From: Mycobacteroides chelonae
GTDB taxonomy: Bacteria > Actinomycetota > Actinomycetes > Mycobacteriales > Mycobacteriaceae
Direction of reading: 5' to 3'
Assembly (NCBI RefSeq): GCF_016767715.1
Contig: NZ_CP050145.1
Location: 62,001 to 126,000 of the forward strand
DNA: 64,000 nucleotides
Shown: positions 26,805 through 39,591 of the stretch, one piece after another
Position numbering within the stretch: the stretch's first letter is position 1
Layout: every line of letters starts with the position of its first letter
The notes under the pieces: generated by a model
What the model was told of the DNA's origin: nothing
The model's database searches: none
What the model saw: the letters and a program-made list of their open reading frames with translations, nothing else
Translations under genes and position numbers: made by a program

Positions 26805-26860
26805 CGAGTGGGAATTTCGCGAGGAAATCCGGCCGATTCTCCTCGCGAAGTTCCCACTCG
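26805..26860. repeat. 56-bp palindromic repeat, copy 2 (intact)
   Basis: Arms 26805-26825 and 26840-26860 pair over 21 bp with a single T-G wobble. They start CGAGTGGGAATTTCGCGAGG and enclose a 14-base loop centred on CCGGCC. It lies between two convergent genes (dioxygenase and phosphatase), so it probably also terminates transcription on both strands. A degenerate copy of identical length occurs at 6727-6782. Confidence 0.75.
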
Positions 26861-26887
26861 GCTGTTCGAGCCCGGTGTGCGTGGCCG

Positions 26888-28447
26888 TCAGGCCCCGCGC
26901 CTGCCCAAGAAGAACGTGGCGGCGGCGCCCAGCGTGGCTGCCACCACCGCGATCCCTCCGGCCAGCCACCAGGACGGCCCGTTCGAGGCGTCGGGGCTCT
27001 TGGATGCGAGCAGCGCACCGACGATCGTGTTGAAGTTGTCGGTCTGATCGGTGAGTCCGGAGACGTTCGCGGCACCCGGCCCGTAGGCGGCGATGCGCAC
27101 CTGCGTTCCCGTGTGCGTCTGCGACTCCCCTTCCGGCGCGGTGGGATACATGATCCGCATGGTGGCGCCGTCGGCCGTCTTCACCGCGACCGACAGGGCG
27201 GTTGGGTTGTCGAAGTCCTCGGGAACGATGAGCGAGGAGTGCCCGTGATCGGCGGTCACGATGACCAGGGTGTTGCCGTCCTTGCGGGCGAAGTCCAGCG
27301 CCGCCGCGACGGCCTCGTCCAGCGCGATGGTCTCACCGATCTGACCGCAGATGTTGGCCGCGTGATCCTGCTTGTCGATCGACGCCGACTCCACCTGCAG
27401 GAAGAAACCCTTGTCCTGCCCCTTTTTCGAGTTCACCAGCAGGTCAATGGCTTTGGTGGTCATCGCGGACAGTTGAGGTTGGTCTTTGGGCAGCTCGGGG
27501 TTGGGCCGGCAGGTGGTTGCGGGCAGCTTGCCGCCGTTGGGAACCGCCGCGGGCACCTTGTCCCACTGCACCGGCAGGTTGCCCTTCGCGAACACACCGA
27601 GCACCGGATTGTCCAGGCTGCCTACCTTGTTCAGATCACCCGCGGTGGTGGGCAGCTGGTATCCGGCGGCCTTGGCGACATCCAGTGAGCTCTTGCCCCT
27701 GTGCTCGCCGCCGGTGATGGTCTCCTCGAAGTACTTACCGCCGCCGCCGAGGCTGATATCGGCCCGGGTGGCCACCAGCTGCTCGGAGATCGAGCCCTTG
27801 CCGCCGTTGTCGACGGCGTTGCCCGCGCACTTCTCGAGAGTCTCCTTGGGGCCCTTGCAGTCCCGATCGACGACATGGGCGGTGAGCACGGCCGGGGTGG
27901 CGTCCTGCAGTTCCGCGGTGGTGACGTTTCCGGTGGCGAATCCCTGCTTCTGCACGATCTCCAGGATCGTGTCCAGGGGCTTGCCGTCGAGGTCGACCGA
28001 GATGGCTCCGTTGTAGGTCTTGGTCCCGGTCGCCCACCCGGTGCCGGAGGCCGCCGAGTCGGTGACGTAATCCGGCTTGCCCTTCTCGGGGCCGTCCTTG
28101 GTGAGCGCGAACGTGGTGTACTCACCGGTGATGGGCAGTGCGTCGAGTCCGGGAAGGGTCCCGGCGGCGCCGTGCTGGTAGTTGCGCGCCGAGGTGATCT
28201 CCGAGGTCCCCATGCCATCACCGATCAGCAGGATGACGTTCTTGGCGTTGCGGCCCTGCACCGAATTCCGCAGATCTGCCGCCTTGTCGCCGTCACGTCC
28301 GCCCGGCGTACGGTTCGCGCCACCGGTCTTGGCGATCTCGCCGACAGGCACCTCGGGAGCGTCCGAGGGCGGTGCGGCGGCCGCGGACGGAGCAAGGGCC
28401 AGGATCAGTGTCGAGGTGAGGGCGATGACTGCGTGGGAGATGCGCAT
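26888..28447 (-). CDS. Exported, membrane-tethered alkaline phosphatase (PhoA family)
   Basis: 519 residues. Signal peptide to about residue 24 (ALAPSAAAA). Metal-binding IGDGMG, nucleophile Ser in DYVTDSAASGTGWATG, E/D ligands in LQVESASIDKQDHA, and TADHGHSSL. The last 30 residues form a hydrophobic helix followed by LGRRGA, so the enzyme should be held at the outer membrane face instead of being released. Function: phosphate scavenging from monoesters. No Pho box was recognised upstream; a 17-bp hairpin (28508-28560) separates it from the reductase gene. Confidence 0.9.
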   Translation of the reverse strand: MRISHAVIALTSTLILALAPSAAAAPPSDAPEVPVGEIAKTGGANRTPGGRDGDKAADLRNSVQGRNAKNVILLIGDGMGTSEITSARNYQHGAAGTLPGLDALPITGEYTTFALTKDGPEKGKPDYVTDSAASGTGWATGTKTYNGAISVDLDGKPLDTILEIVQKQGFATGNVTTAELQDATPAVLTAHVVDRDCKGPKETLEKCAGNAVDNGGKGSISEQLVATRADISLGGGGKYFEETITGGEHRGKSSLDVAKAAGYQLPTTAGDLNKVGSLDNPVLGVFAKGNLPVQWDKVPAAVPNGGKLPATTCRPNPELPKDQPQLSAMTTKAIDLLVNSKKGQDKGFFLQVESASIDKQDHAANICGQIGETIALDEAVAAALDFARKDGNTLVIVTADHGHSSLIVPEDFDNPTALSVAVKTADGATMRIMYPTAPEGESQTHTGTQVRIAAYGPGAANVSGLTDQTDNFNTIVGALLASKSPDASNGPSWWLAGGIAVVAATLGAAATFFLGRRGA

Positions 28448-28507
28448 CGGGCCAGTTTCCAGGGAACCGATGAACGCTCGGTGAACCGATGGGGAAACGC
28501 CTCACCC

Positions 28508-28560
28508 AGACCGAGGTTATGGCGCATACGTCTCGCACAAATTCGCCACAACCTCGGTCT
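28508..28560 (-). terminator. Large hairpin between reductase and phosphatase genes
   Basis: Arms 28508-28524 and 28544-28560 pair over 17 bp with one A-C mismatch, around a 19-base loop. It begins 14 bp beyond the reductase stop on the minus strand, as expected of a terminator, though its length also fits a dispersed palindromic element. Confidence 0.55.
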
Positions 28561-28573
28561 CGGCGCAGAGGTG

Positions 28574-29713
28574 TTACTCGGCGGGCAGATCCAGAACCAG
28601 GCGCCCTTCCCCGCGCGATACGCAGGTCAGGATCTGTCCCTCGTCTCGCTGGGATTCGGTGAGGATCTGGTCCCGATGGTCGACGGTGCCTGCCAGCACG
28701 TTCACTCTGCAGGTACCGCAGAAACCCTGCTGGCATGAATACGCCACATGGGGCAGCTTCTTCTTGATGACGTCCAGCGCCGTGCGATCGGCGGGCACCT
28801 CGAGCACCGGCCCACCGGGGCCCAGCTGTACCTCGAAGGGATGACCATCCACCACGGGTGCGGCGGCAAATCGCTCGAAATGCAGTTCCACCGACGGCAT
28901 TTCGAGTAGGCGCCGCTGCAGGACGGCGAGCATCGGTGCGGGGCCACAGCAGTACACCGCGTCGTTCTCGCCCACCTCGGGCAGCAGGTCATTGGCGGTC
29001 GGCAGACCCGACTGATCGTCGGTCCGCACGATGACCCGATCACCAAAGCGTTTGAGCTCATTGAGGAACGGGAGCGAATCGCGGTTCCGGCCGGTGTACA
29101 CCATGGTCCATGGCTTACCCAGCTGCTCGGCGAAGGCGATCATGGACAGGATCGGTGTGATGCCGATGCCGCCGGCCACGAAGTGCAGCTTGCGCGGCCC
29201 GGGCTGGGTCATCGCGAGCGGGAAGGCGTTGCGCGGTCCGAGGATCGACACGGTGGCGCCGATCTGAAGCGCGTCATGCACCTCGATGGAGCCACCGCCG
29301 CCCTCGGGGATACGACGCACGGCGATGCGGTAGTGGTACGGGTCGGAGACGTCGCCGCACAGTGAGTACTGCCGCATCCGGCCCGACGGCAGCAGTAGAT
29401 CCAGGTGTGCGCCGGGATGCCACGGCGGAAGGCGTTCGCCGTCGGGTGCGGCGAGCACCAGGCTGGCGACGTCCTGATCCTTCGCCTCGATCCAGCGGTC
29501 CTTCACCACCAGCGTCAGCGTGCGGTCGACGTGGTTCTCGGGCGGTTTCTTGAGAATCAGCAGGGCGCCGATGGCCCGGACCGCGACTGGGAACAGCACG
29601 CTGCCGAGTGCGATCGTGGGCGACACCGGCAGGGTGCCGTACAGCGTGGGCGGCAGCGAAGGCCGTTTGCGCTTGGGAGTGGGCTGCGGAGTGCGGCGAA
29701 AGCGATCGAACAT
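28574..29713 (-). CDS. Phthalate-dioxygenase-reductase-type oxidoreductase (FMN/NAD/[2Fe-2S])
   Basis: 379 residues from ATG 29713, overlapping the upstream stop (TGATG). N-terminal hydrophobic segment (about residues 30-55), then the flavin domain (RQYSLCGD), NAD domain (GGIGITPILSM, CCGPAPML) and a C-terminal plant-type [2Fe-2S] domain with cysteines in SCQQGFCGTCRVN and LTCVSRG. Such reductases feed electrons to Rieske or diiron oxygenases. The coupled upstream gene encodes a protein with diiron-type E...ExxH motifs, the probable acceptor. The N-terminal helix suggests membrane association. Confidence 0.88.
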   Translation of the reverse strand: MFDRFRRTPQPTPKRKRPSLPPTLYGTLPVSPTIALGSVLFPVAVRAIGALLILKKPPENHVDRTLTLVVKDRWIEAKDQDVASLVLAAPDGERLPPWHPGAHLDLLLPSGRMRQYSLCGDVSDPYHYRIAVRRIPEGGGGSIEVHDALQIGATVSILGPRNAFPLAMTQPGPRKLHFVAGGIGITPILSMIAFAEQLGKPWTMVYTGRNRDSLPFLNELKRFGDRVIVRTDDQSGLPTANDLLPEVGENDAVYCCGPAPMLAVLQRRLLEMPSVELHFERFAAAPVVDGHPFEVQLGPGGPVLEVPADRTALDVIKKKLPHVAYSCQQGFCGTCRVNVLAGTVDHRDQILTESQRDEGQILTCVSRGEGRLVLDLPAE

Positions 29714-30630
29714 CAGTAGCCGGCCGCGGCCTTCGCGGCGGGTGACGTACTCAGGTATGCCACCGCCTGCGCCGTGCTGCCCACCTGGTCGGGTGAGAAG
29801 CCGGGACGCATGAATTCCATGGCCGACTTGGCCAGCTCGCGCCACCGCAAGAACGCTCCCCGCTTCATGGCCTTGTTCATCTGCCGCAGCACGCCGAAGA
29901 CGCCGTAGTTGGGCAGCGACGGGTCCTGCCGCACCAAGAACTTGGTGTAGCGCAGCATCACGCCCACCAGCAGCATGGTGGCCAGCACGAAGGTCAGCAT
30001 CATGTGCCCGCGGCGGATCTGGAAGTACCGGGCCACGTCGTACGCGACGCTGCGGTGCTCGACCTCTTCGGCGCCGTGCCAGCGGAACAGGTCAACCATC
30101 TCCGCGTCGGCGTTGAACTTCTCGAAGGGGTGGTTGAGCACCCAGTCGCCGAGCACGGCGGTGAAGTGTTCGATACCGGCGATGAGGGCTAGCTTCTCCA
30201 CCATCACGCGGTACCGGAGCTTCTCGCTGCGCAGCTCGTTGGTGCGCTCCAGCATGTGCGTGATGTATTCGATCTGGGTGATCGCGGGCGCGACGTTGAT
30301 GCCGTTCTTCTCCAGGAAGTCGCCCAGCACCTTGCTGTGGGTCTCGGCGTGCACGGCCTCCTGGCCCATGAATCCGATCATCGCCTCGCGGATCTTGTCG
30401 TCCTTCACATACGGCAACGCGCGGGTGAAGGTGTCGACGAATGCCCGCTCACCCTCCGGCAGAAGGAGATTGAAGGCCGAGATGAAATGCGAGACGATGG
30501 GCTCGTTGGGGATCCAGTGCAGCGGCGTGTGGCTGGTGTCGAACTGGACATTGCGCGGCCGGAGCACTACCTCGCCGGGCTCTGTGGGTACGACGTGCAG
30601 GCCGGTGGCCTCAGTTGTGTTGCGCGCCAT
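29713..30630 (-). CDS. PF10118 'metal-dependent hydrolase', probably a diiron ferritin-like oxygenase
   Basis: 305 residues. Database name would be predicted metal-dependent hydrolase (PF10118). The visible residues are E61, E91-x-x-H94 (GQEAVHAETH), E144 (AGIEHF) and E179-x-x-H182 (GAEEVEHRS), which is the E...ExxH...E...ExxH pattern of ferritin-like diiron proteins. One hydrophobic helix lies at about 211-228 (LTFVLATMLLVGVMLRY). Encoded between an SDR and a [2Fe-2S] flavin reductase with coupled translation, arguing for an oxygenase or desaturase function. That functional reading is inference. Confidence 0.8.
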   Translation of the reverse strand: MARNTTEATGLHVVPTEPGEVVLRPRNVQFDTSHTPLHWIPNEPIVSHFISAFNLLLPEGERAFVDTFTRALPYVKDDKIREAMIGFMGQEAVHAETHSKVLGDFLEKNGINVAPAITQIEYITHMLERTNELRSEKLRYRVMVEKLALIAGIEHFTAVLGDWVLNHPFEKFNADAEMVDLFRWHGAEEVEHRSVAYDVARYFQIRRGHMMLTFVLATMLLVGVMLRYTKFLVRQDPSLPNYGVFGVLRQMNKAMKRGAFLRWRELAKSAMEFMRPGFSPDQVGSTAQAVAYLSTSPAAKAAAGY

Positions 30631-30639
30631 GGTGTCCTC

Positions 30640-31476
30640 CTATTTGTTGAGTTTGTTGCCAAGGCTGCCCCAGAAGAGCCGGTTCAGCGCCGGGGCCAGG
30701 CGGCTGAGGTGGTATTGCATGTGTGCTTCCGGAGTGACCGGGACGACCGACTTGCCTTTGAGGACGGCATTCACGATGCCCTTGGCCACCTTCTCCGGGC
30801 CGTAGCCGCGTTTGGCGTACAGTCCCGCGCCCTGCCGCTGGCGCTTGGCCTGGTCCTCGGCCGACAGACCGGAAAACTGAGTGGTGCGAATGATGTTCGT
30901 GTTGACGATGCCCGGGCAGATGGTGCTGACCTTGACCTTCGCGCGAGCGAGCTCGCCGCGCAGCACGTCGGAGAACATGAACACGGCGGCCTTGCTGGTG
31001 GCGTAGGCGCCCATCTCGGGGATCGGCGTGTACGCGGCGGCACTGGAGATGTTGACGATGTGCCCGCTCTTGCGCTCAGCCATTCGAGGGCCGAACGCGC
31101 GGCAGCCGTACACGACTCCATTGAGATTGATGTTGAGCACGCGCTGGAAGTCCGCAGACGGCGTATCGAAGAATCGTCCGGCCTGGCCGATGCCGGCGTT
31201 GTTGATCAGGACGTCCGGCACTCCGTGCGTGGCGCAGACTTCGTCGGCGAATGCGGTCACGGCGTTCTCGTCGGACACATCCAGGGCATAAGGGTGGGCG
31301 GTGCCGCCTAATTTCTCCACGAGCCCGACGGTCTCGTTCGCGGTGTCGAGGTTGATATCGGCGACAACGACACGGGCCGCCTGGCGGGCGAAGGCCAACG
31401 CGGTCTCGCGGCCGATGCCGCTTCCGCCGCCGGTCACCACCACCAGGCTGTTGCGCTGTGCACTGCCGGATGTCAT
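30640..31476 (-). CDS. Short-chain dehydrogenase/reductase
   Basis: 278 residues, classical SDR: TGGGSGIGRETALAFARQ, NNAG, catalytic Ser in ISSAAAYTP and Tyr/Lys in YATSK, followed by CPGIVNTNI. The C-terminal tail (HMQYHLSRLAPALNRLFWG) is amphipathic and resembles membrane-associated lipid-type SDRs. First gene of the minus-strand operon with the diiron-like protein and its reductase (9-bp gap), suggesting oxidation of a lipid alcohol produced by that oxygenase. Confidence 0.88.
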   Translation of the reverse strand: MTSGSAQRNSLVVVTGGGSGIGRETALAFARQAARVVVADINLDTANETVGLVEKLGGTAHPYALDVSDENAVTAFADEVCATHGVPDVLINNAGIGQAGRFFDTPSADFQRVLNINLNGVVYGCRAFGPRMAERKSGHIVNISSAAAYTPIPEMGAYATSKAAVFMFSDVLRGELARAKVKVSTICPGIVNTNIIRTTQFSGLSAEDQAKRQRQGAGLYAKRGYGPEKVAKGIVNAVLKGKSVVPVTPEAHMQYHLSRLAPALNRLFWGSLGNKLNK

Positions 31477-31969
31477 GCATCCTCCGAATCCTGCGCACCG
31501 AGCGCGCTTACGTGATAGCGGAGATTGTAAATCACCAAACGGGGGTCAAAAAAGACGCAGCGTTTGGTAAAGGGGTCCGGTGGTGTTTATCGAGGAAACG
31601 GGCGTTGACCTACACGTTGAGAGAACGACGCCGCAAGGTGTCGCGCCATCTAACCACCCGAGTTGGCGTCCACCGGGGTTCCTGACATATCGTTTTGATT
31701 ACTTGTCGCGTCGGGGCACGAGATCCGCTGGTCAACGGTGTCCGGCGGGTGCCTCATCGTCGGAGCCGGATGCTCTTCACGCAAGCGGTTCATCGCCGCG
31801 AGCCCACGAAGCAGACGGCCGAGAAGGACGCTACGGACAAGGGCCAACGGGCCAGCCCCGGGGTTTGAGCACCACCCCGTGCCGGTCTGTGGGGCACCTT
31901 CGAGGAGGGCATTGACGGGTGCATACAGCCTGTGCACCCAGGGAGGCCCTGGAGACGAGACGAGCAGCC
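31477..31969. other. 493-bp divergent regulatory region between the SDR operon and gltB
   Basis: No gene is supported here. It contains an 8-bp inverted repeat near the SDR start (31534-31568) and, toward gltB, GC-rich DNA with weak open frames only. The gltB 5' leader may be long, since GAGGAGGG near 31898 lies well before the chosen ATG; an alternative GTG start at 31919 would add 17 residues to GltB. Confidence 0.5.
31534..31568. promoter_or_regulatory. Inverted repeat upstream of the SDR/diiron operon
   Basis: ACCAAACG (31534-31541) and CGTTTGGT (31561-31568) are perfect inverted copies 19 bp apart, about 60-90 bp before the SDR start. Possible binding site for a TetR-like repressor, but no regulator is adjacent. 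Confidence 0.35.
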
Positions 31970-36554
<4,585 letters not shown>

Positions 36555-36562
<8 letters not shown>

Positions 36563-38021
36563 CCCAAGCGGCTTTCTGACTCACACCACCCGCGAACTGC
36601 CGAAGCGGCGTCCCGTGCCATTGCGGCTGCTCGACTGGAAAGAGGTCTACGAAGACTTCGAGCACACGGCCCTGCAGACGCAGGCGTCGCGATGCATGGA
36701 CTGTGGAATTCCGTTCTGCCACAAGGGTTGCCCGCTGGGTAACTTGATTCCCGAGTGGAACGACATGGTGTACCGCGGAAACTGGCGTGAGGCCATCGAG
36801 CGGCTGCACGCCACCAACAACTTCCCGGAATTCACCGGCCGGCTCTGCCCCGCGCCCTGTGAGGCGTCGTGTGTACTGGGCATCAACCAGGACCCGGTGA
36901 CCATCAAGCAGGTCGAGGTGGAACTGATCGACAACGCCTTCGAAAACGACTGGGTCAAGCCCATTCCGTCCGAGGTGAAGACCGGCAAGAAGGTCGCGGT
37001 GGTCGGTTCGGGTCCAGCTGGTTTGGCTGCGGCGCAGCAACTTACGCGCGCCGGTCATGATGTCACCGTGTATGAGCGGGCCGACCGCATCGGCGGTCTG
37101 CTGCGGTACGGCATTCCCGAGTTCAAGATGGAAAAGCGCCACATCGACCGGCGGTTGGACCAGATGCGGTCCGAGGGCACGGTTTTCGAGGCCGGAGTGA
37201 ACGTCGGTGTCGACATCACCGCCGACGAGCTGCGCGCGAAATTCGATGCCGTGGTGCTCGCGGGCGGGGCGACCGCCTGGCGTGACCTTCCGGTTCCGGG
37301 ACGCGAACTCGAGGGCATCTACCAGGCCATGGAATACCTGCCCTGGGCCAACAAGGTGCAGCTGGGCGACGACGTCGTGGACGAGGACGGGCAGCCCCCG
37401 ATCACCGCAAAGGGCAAGCGCGTCATCATCATTGGTGGTGGTGACACCGGAGCTGATTGCCTGGGCACCGCGCACCGCCAGGGCGCGACAAGCGTCCAGC
37501 AGTTCGAGATCATGCCCAAGCCGCCGGAGCTCCGTTCCGAGCGCGACCCGTGGCCGACGTACCCGACGCTGTTCCGGGTGGCCTCCGCGCACGAAGAGGG
37601 CGGCGAGCGGATCTACGCCGTCAACACCGAGCGGTTCCTCGGCGAGGACGGCAAGGTGACCGGCTTGCGAGCCCACGAGGTCGTCTTCAACGCCGGAAAG
37701 TTCGAGAAGGTCGAGGGCTCGGACTTCGAGCTGGAGGCCGACATCGTCTTCCTGGCAATGGGATTCGTGGGTCCGGAGAAGCCGGGCCTGCTGGAGAACC
37801 TGGGCGTGGAACTCACCGACCGCGGCAATGTGGCGCGTGATGGCGCGTATGCGACGTCGGTGGACGGCGTGTTCGTGGCCGGCGATATGGGCCGGGGCCA
37901 GTCGCTGATTGTGTGGGCGATTGCCGAGGGCCGTTCCGCCGCTGCCGCGGTGGACGAGTACCTGACCGGTGAGACGGCGCTGCCCGCGCCAATCAAGCCG
38001 ACTGCCGCACCACAGCGCTGA
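36555..38021 (+). CDS. gltD: Glutamate synthase small subunit
   Basis: 488 residues from GTG 36555, inside the end of gltB. N-terminal domain with cysteines for two [4Fe-4S] clusters ([17 protein letters not shown] and [13 protein letters not shown]), then FAD-binding [15 protein letters not shown] and NADPH-binding [15 protein letters not shown], ending [19 protein letters not shown]. It passes electrons from NADPH to the FMN of GltB. Order gltB-gltD as in other mycobacteria (Rv3859c-Rv3858c). Confidence 0.97.
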
Positions 38022-38141
38022 GCTTCCTGGTCGGCGTTGCCGGGCTCGCGAGGGCCGGTAGCTCCGGGCGATTTCACCTCGTGTTACCTGACATGTTTGC
38101 TTGTTGTCGGTGTGACACGTGATCTAGGTCGGGATTTGCGA

Positions 38142-38147
38142 TATGCT
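38142..38147 (+). promoter_or_regulatory. Candidate -10 element for the 46-aa protein gene
   Basis: TATGCT lies 42 bp before the GTG at 38190 and would place a transcript start near 38154. An imperfect inverted pair (CGTGTTAC 38080-38087 / GTGACACG 38112-38119) lies just upstream and may be a regulator site. No clear -35 is visible. Confidence 0.35.
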
Positions 38148-38189
38148 ACTGGCTGGTTCTGAAAGCTTGCCGACGCAGGAGATGTTCTC

Positions 38190-38330
38190 GTGCCCAACAC
38201 ACCCGTTACGAAGACATGGGTTGGCCGAATTGCCTGGTCACTGCTCCGTCATCCCATGAAGAGTCATAGTTTCCCTGCGAAGAACGAGCGACTCATCACT
38301 CCCGAAGAGCTCCTGCGCTTCAGCCACTGA
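38190..38330 (+). CDS. 46-aa small protein downstream of gltBD
   Basis: Open frame from GTG 38190 to TGA 38330, with AGGAG eight bases before the start, its own -10-like hexamer upstream and a GC hairpin 22 bp downstream. The product is basic: residues 8-24 (KTWVGRIAWSLLRHPMK) would form an amphipathic helix, followed by HSFPAKNERL and a C-terminal ITPEELLRFSH. No signal peptide. It is too short for routine gene callers. Codon use and the full set of expression signals support a real gene; no function is recognised. Confidence 0.6.
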   Translation: MPNTPVTKTWVGRIAWSLLRHPMKSHSFPAKNERLITPEELLRFSH

Positions 38331-38351
38331 GCGTTGCTCGCGACAGCCATT

Positions 38352-38377
38352 GGGCGTGTCGAGGTGCGAACACGCCC
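38352..38377 (+). terminator. Hairpin after the 46-aa gene
   Basis: GGGCGTGT (38352-38359) pairs perfectly with ACACGCCC (38370-38377) around a 10-base loop. It lies 22 bp past the small gene's stop and also faces the end of the convergent methionine aminopeptidase gene. Confidence 0.55.
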
Positions 38378-38453
38378 GGCATTAAAGATCGTTATCGATC
38401 CGTAACCGTCTCTGTCGTAGGCGGTAGCGGACGGTGCTGGTCGCCGATCCCGC

Positions 38454-39221
38454 CTAACTCCGTAGCGTGAGCACCTGTGGCCCGTCCTCGGTGATCGCGA
38501 TGGTGTGCTCGGAATGCGCGCCCCGAGACCCGTCGGCCAGCCGGAGCGTCCAACCGTCTGGATCGACGGTCAGCCGATGGGTTCCCCGGCCGAACCATGG
38601 CTCCAGTGCGAGCGTCAGGCCCGGCTTCAAGGTCATTCCCCGCCCAGCCGTCCCCTTGTTCGGAACATGGGGGTCCTCATGCATGGTCCGCCCCAGCCCG
38701 TGCCCGCCGAAATCGGTGTTGATCCGATACCCGCCACCTTCGGCCACCGCGGCGACGGCTGCGGAGATATCGCCGAGCCGGTTACCCGGCTGAGCGGCCG
38801 CGATGGCCGCATCCAGGGCGGCGCGGGTGGTGTCGATCAGTCGTACGTCCTCGGGATCCGGGGTGCCGACGATGACGCTCACCGCAGAATCGGCCACCCA
38901 GCCGTCGATACTCACCGCGAAGTCCATGCTCAGCAGGTCGCCGTCGGCCAGCACGTAATCGTGTGGAAGCCCGTGCAGTACTGCGTCATTCACCGACAGG
39001 CAGATGACATTACGGAAGGGGCCGCGCCCGAACGAGGGGGAGTAATCCCAGTAGCAGGAAACCGCGCCGCGTTCTGTGACCATTGCGCGCGCCCGCTGCT
39101 CCAGGTGCAGCAGATTGATGCCAGGCGCGGCGATAGCCGACAGCTCGGAGAGCACCGAGGCGACAAACTCGCCGGTCACCCGCATGTGCGCGATCTCTGC
39201 GGGCGATTTCAACTCGATCAC
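38454..39221 (-). CDS. map: Type I methionine aminopeptidase
   Basis: 255 residues from GTG 39221 (GGAGG five bases upstream). Removes N-terminal methionine from nascent proteins. Metal ligands of the pita-bread fold are seen as LLSMDFAV, WVADSAVSV, GGHGLGRTMHEDPHVPN, TLALEPWF and GAHSEHTIAI. It lacks the N-terminal SH3-like extension of MapB-type enzymes. It is probably a second or third copy beyond the housekeeping map genes. Divergent from a small XRE regulator across two identical operator palindromes, which makes it a conditionally expressed aminopeptidase. Confidence 0.92.
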   Translation of the reverse strand: MIELKSPAEIAHMRVTGEFVASVLSELSAIAAPGINLLHLEQRARAMVTERGAVSCYWDYSPSFGRGPFRNVICLSVNDAVLHGLPHDYVLADGDLLSMDFAVSIDGWVADSAVSVIVGTPDPEDVRLIDTTRAALDAAIAAAQPGNRLGDISAAVAAVAEGGGYRINTDFGGHGLGRTMHEDPHVPNKGTAGRGMTLKPGLTLALEPWFGRGTHRLTVDPDGWTLRLADGSRGAHSEHTIAITEDGPQVLTLRS

Positions 39222-39236
39222 GCGAACCTCCTGGAC

Positions 39237-39278
39237 GGTATTTAAATACCACCTTAGGGCTTTCGGTATTTAAATACC
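39237..39278. promoter_or_regulatory. Two identical 14-bp palindromes between map and the XRE gene
   Basis: GGTATTTAAATACC occurs at 39237-39250 and again at 39265-39278, both perfect, with centres 28 bp apart. They fill the 75-bp divergent promoter. The adjacent XRE regulator is the obvious ligand; two sites at this spacing would allow cooperative dimers and repression of both directions. Confidence 0.7.
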
Positions 39279-39296
39279 AAGACTAGAGTCGGCGGC

Positions 39297-39563
39297 ATGG
39301 TTCGGCAGCCGCTCACCGCAGAACAACTCGCCGCGGGGAAGCGTCTGGGTGTGCTGTTGCGCTCCGCTCGGGGCGATCGACCGCTGGACGATGTCGCCCG
39401 CGCGTCCGGAATCTCTCCGGAAACCCTGCGCAAGATTGAAACCGGGCGGCTCCCGACACCCGCTTTCGGTGCCGTCGTGCAGCTGGCCGTCGCATTGCGT
39501 CTCGACCTCAACGACATCGCGGCGGCCTGGCAGGAAGAGGCCAAGATCGGCGCCGCGTCGTAG
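39297..39563 (+). CDS. Small XRE-family (Cro/C1-type HTH) regulator
   Basis: 88 residues, essentially one helix-turn-helix domain: RLGVLLRSARGDRPLDDVARASGISPETLRKIETGRLPTP split over five helices, then FGAVVQLAVALRLDLNDIAAAW. No effector domain. The gene begins 18 bp after the second palindrome, so it is very likely autoregulated and controls the divergent methionine aminopeptidase. The signal that relieves repression is not apparent. Confidence 0.9.
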   Translation: MVRQPLTAEQLAAGKRLGVLLRSARGDRPLDDVARASGISPETLRKIETGRLPTPAFGAVVQLAVALRLDLNDIAAAWQEEAKIGAAS

Positions 39564-39591
39564 CTGGGCCAGCGGCCGTAAAATCTGGCCG

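Noticed and set aside
31650..31793. 47-codon minus-strand frame in the gltB upstream region
   Set aside because: Starts at an ATG without a ribosome site and has no supporting signals.
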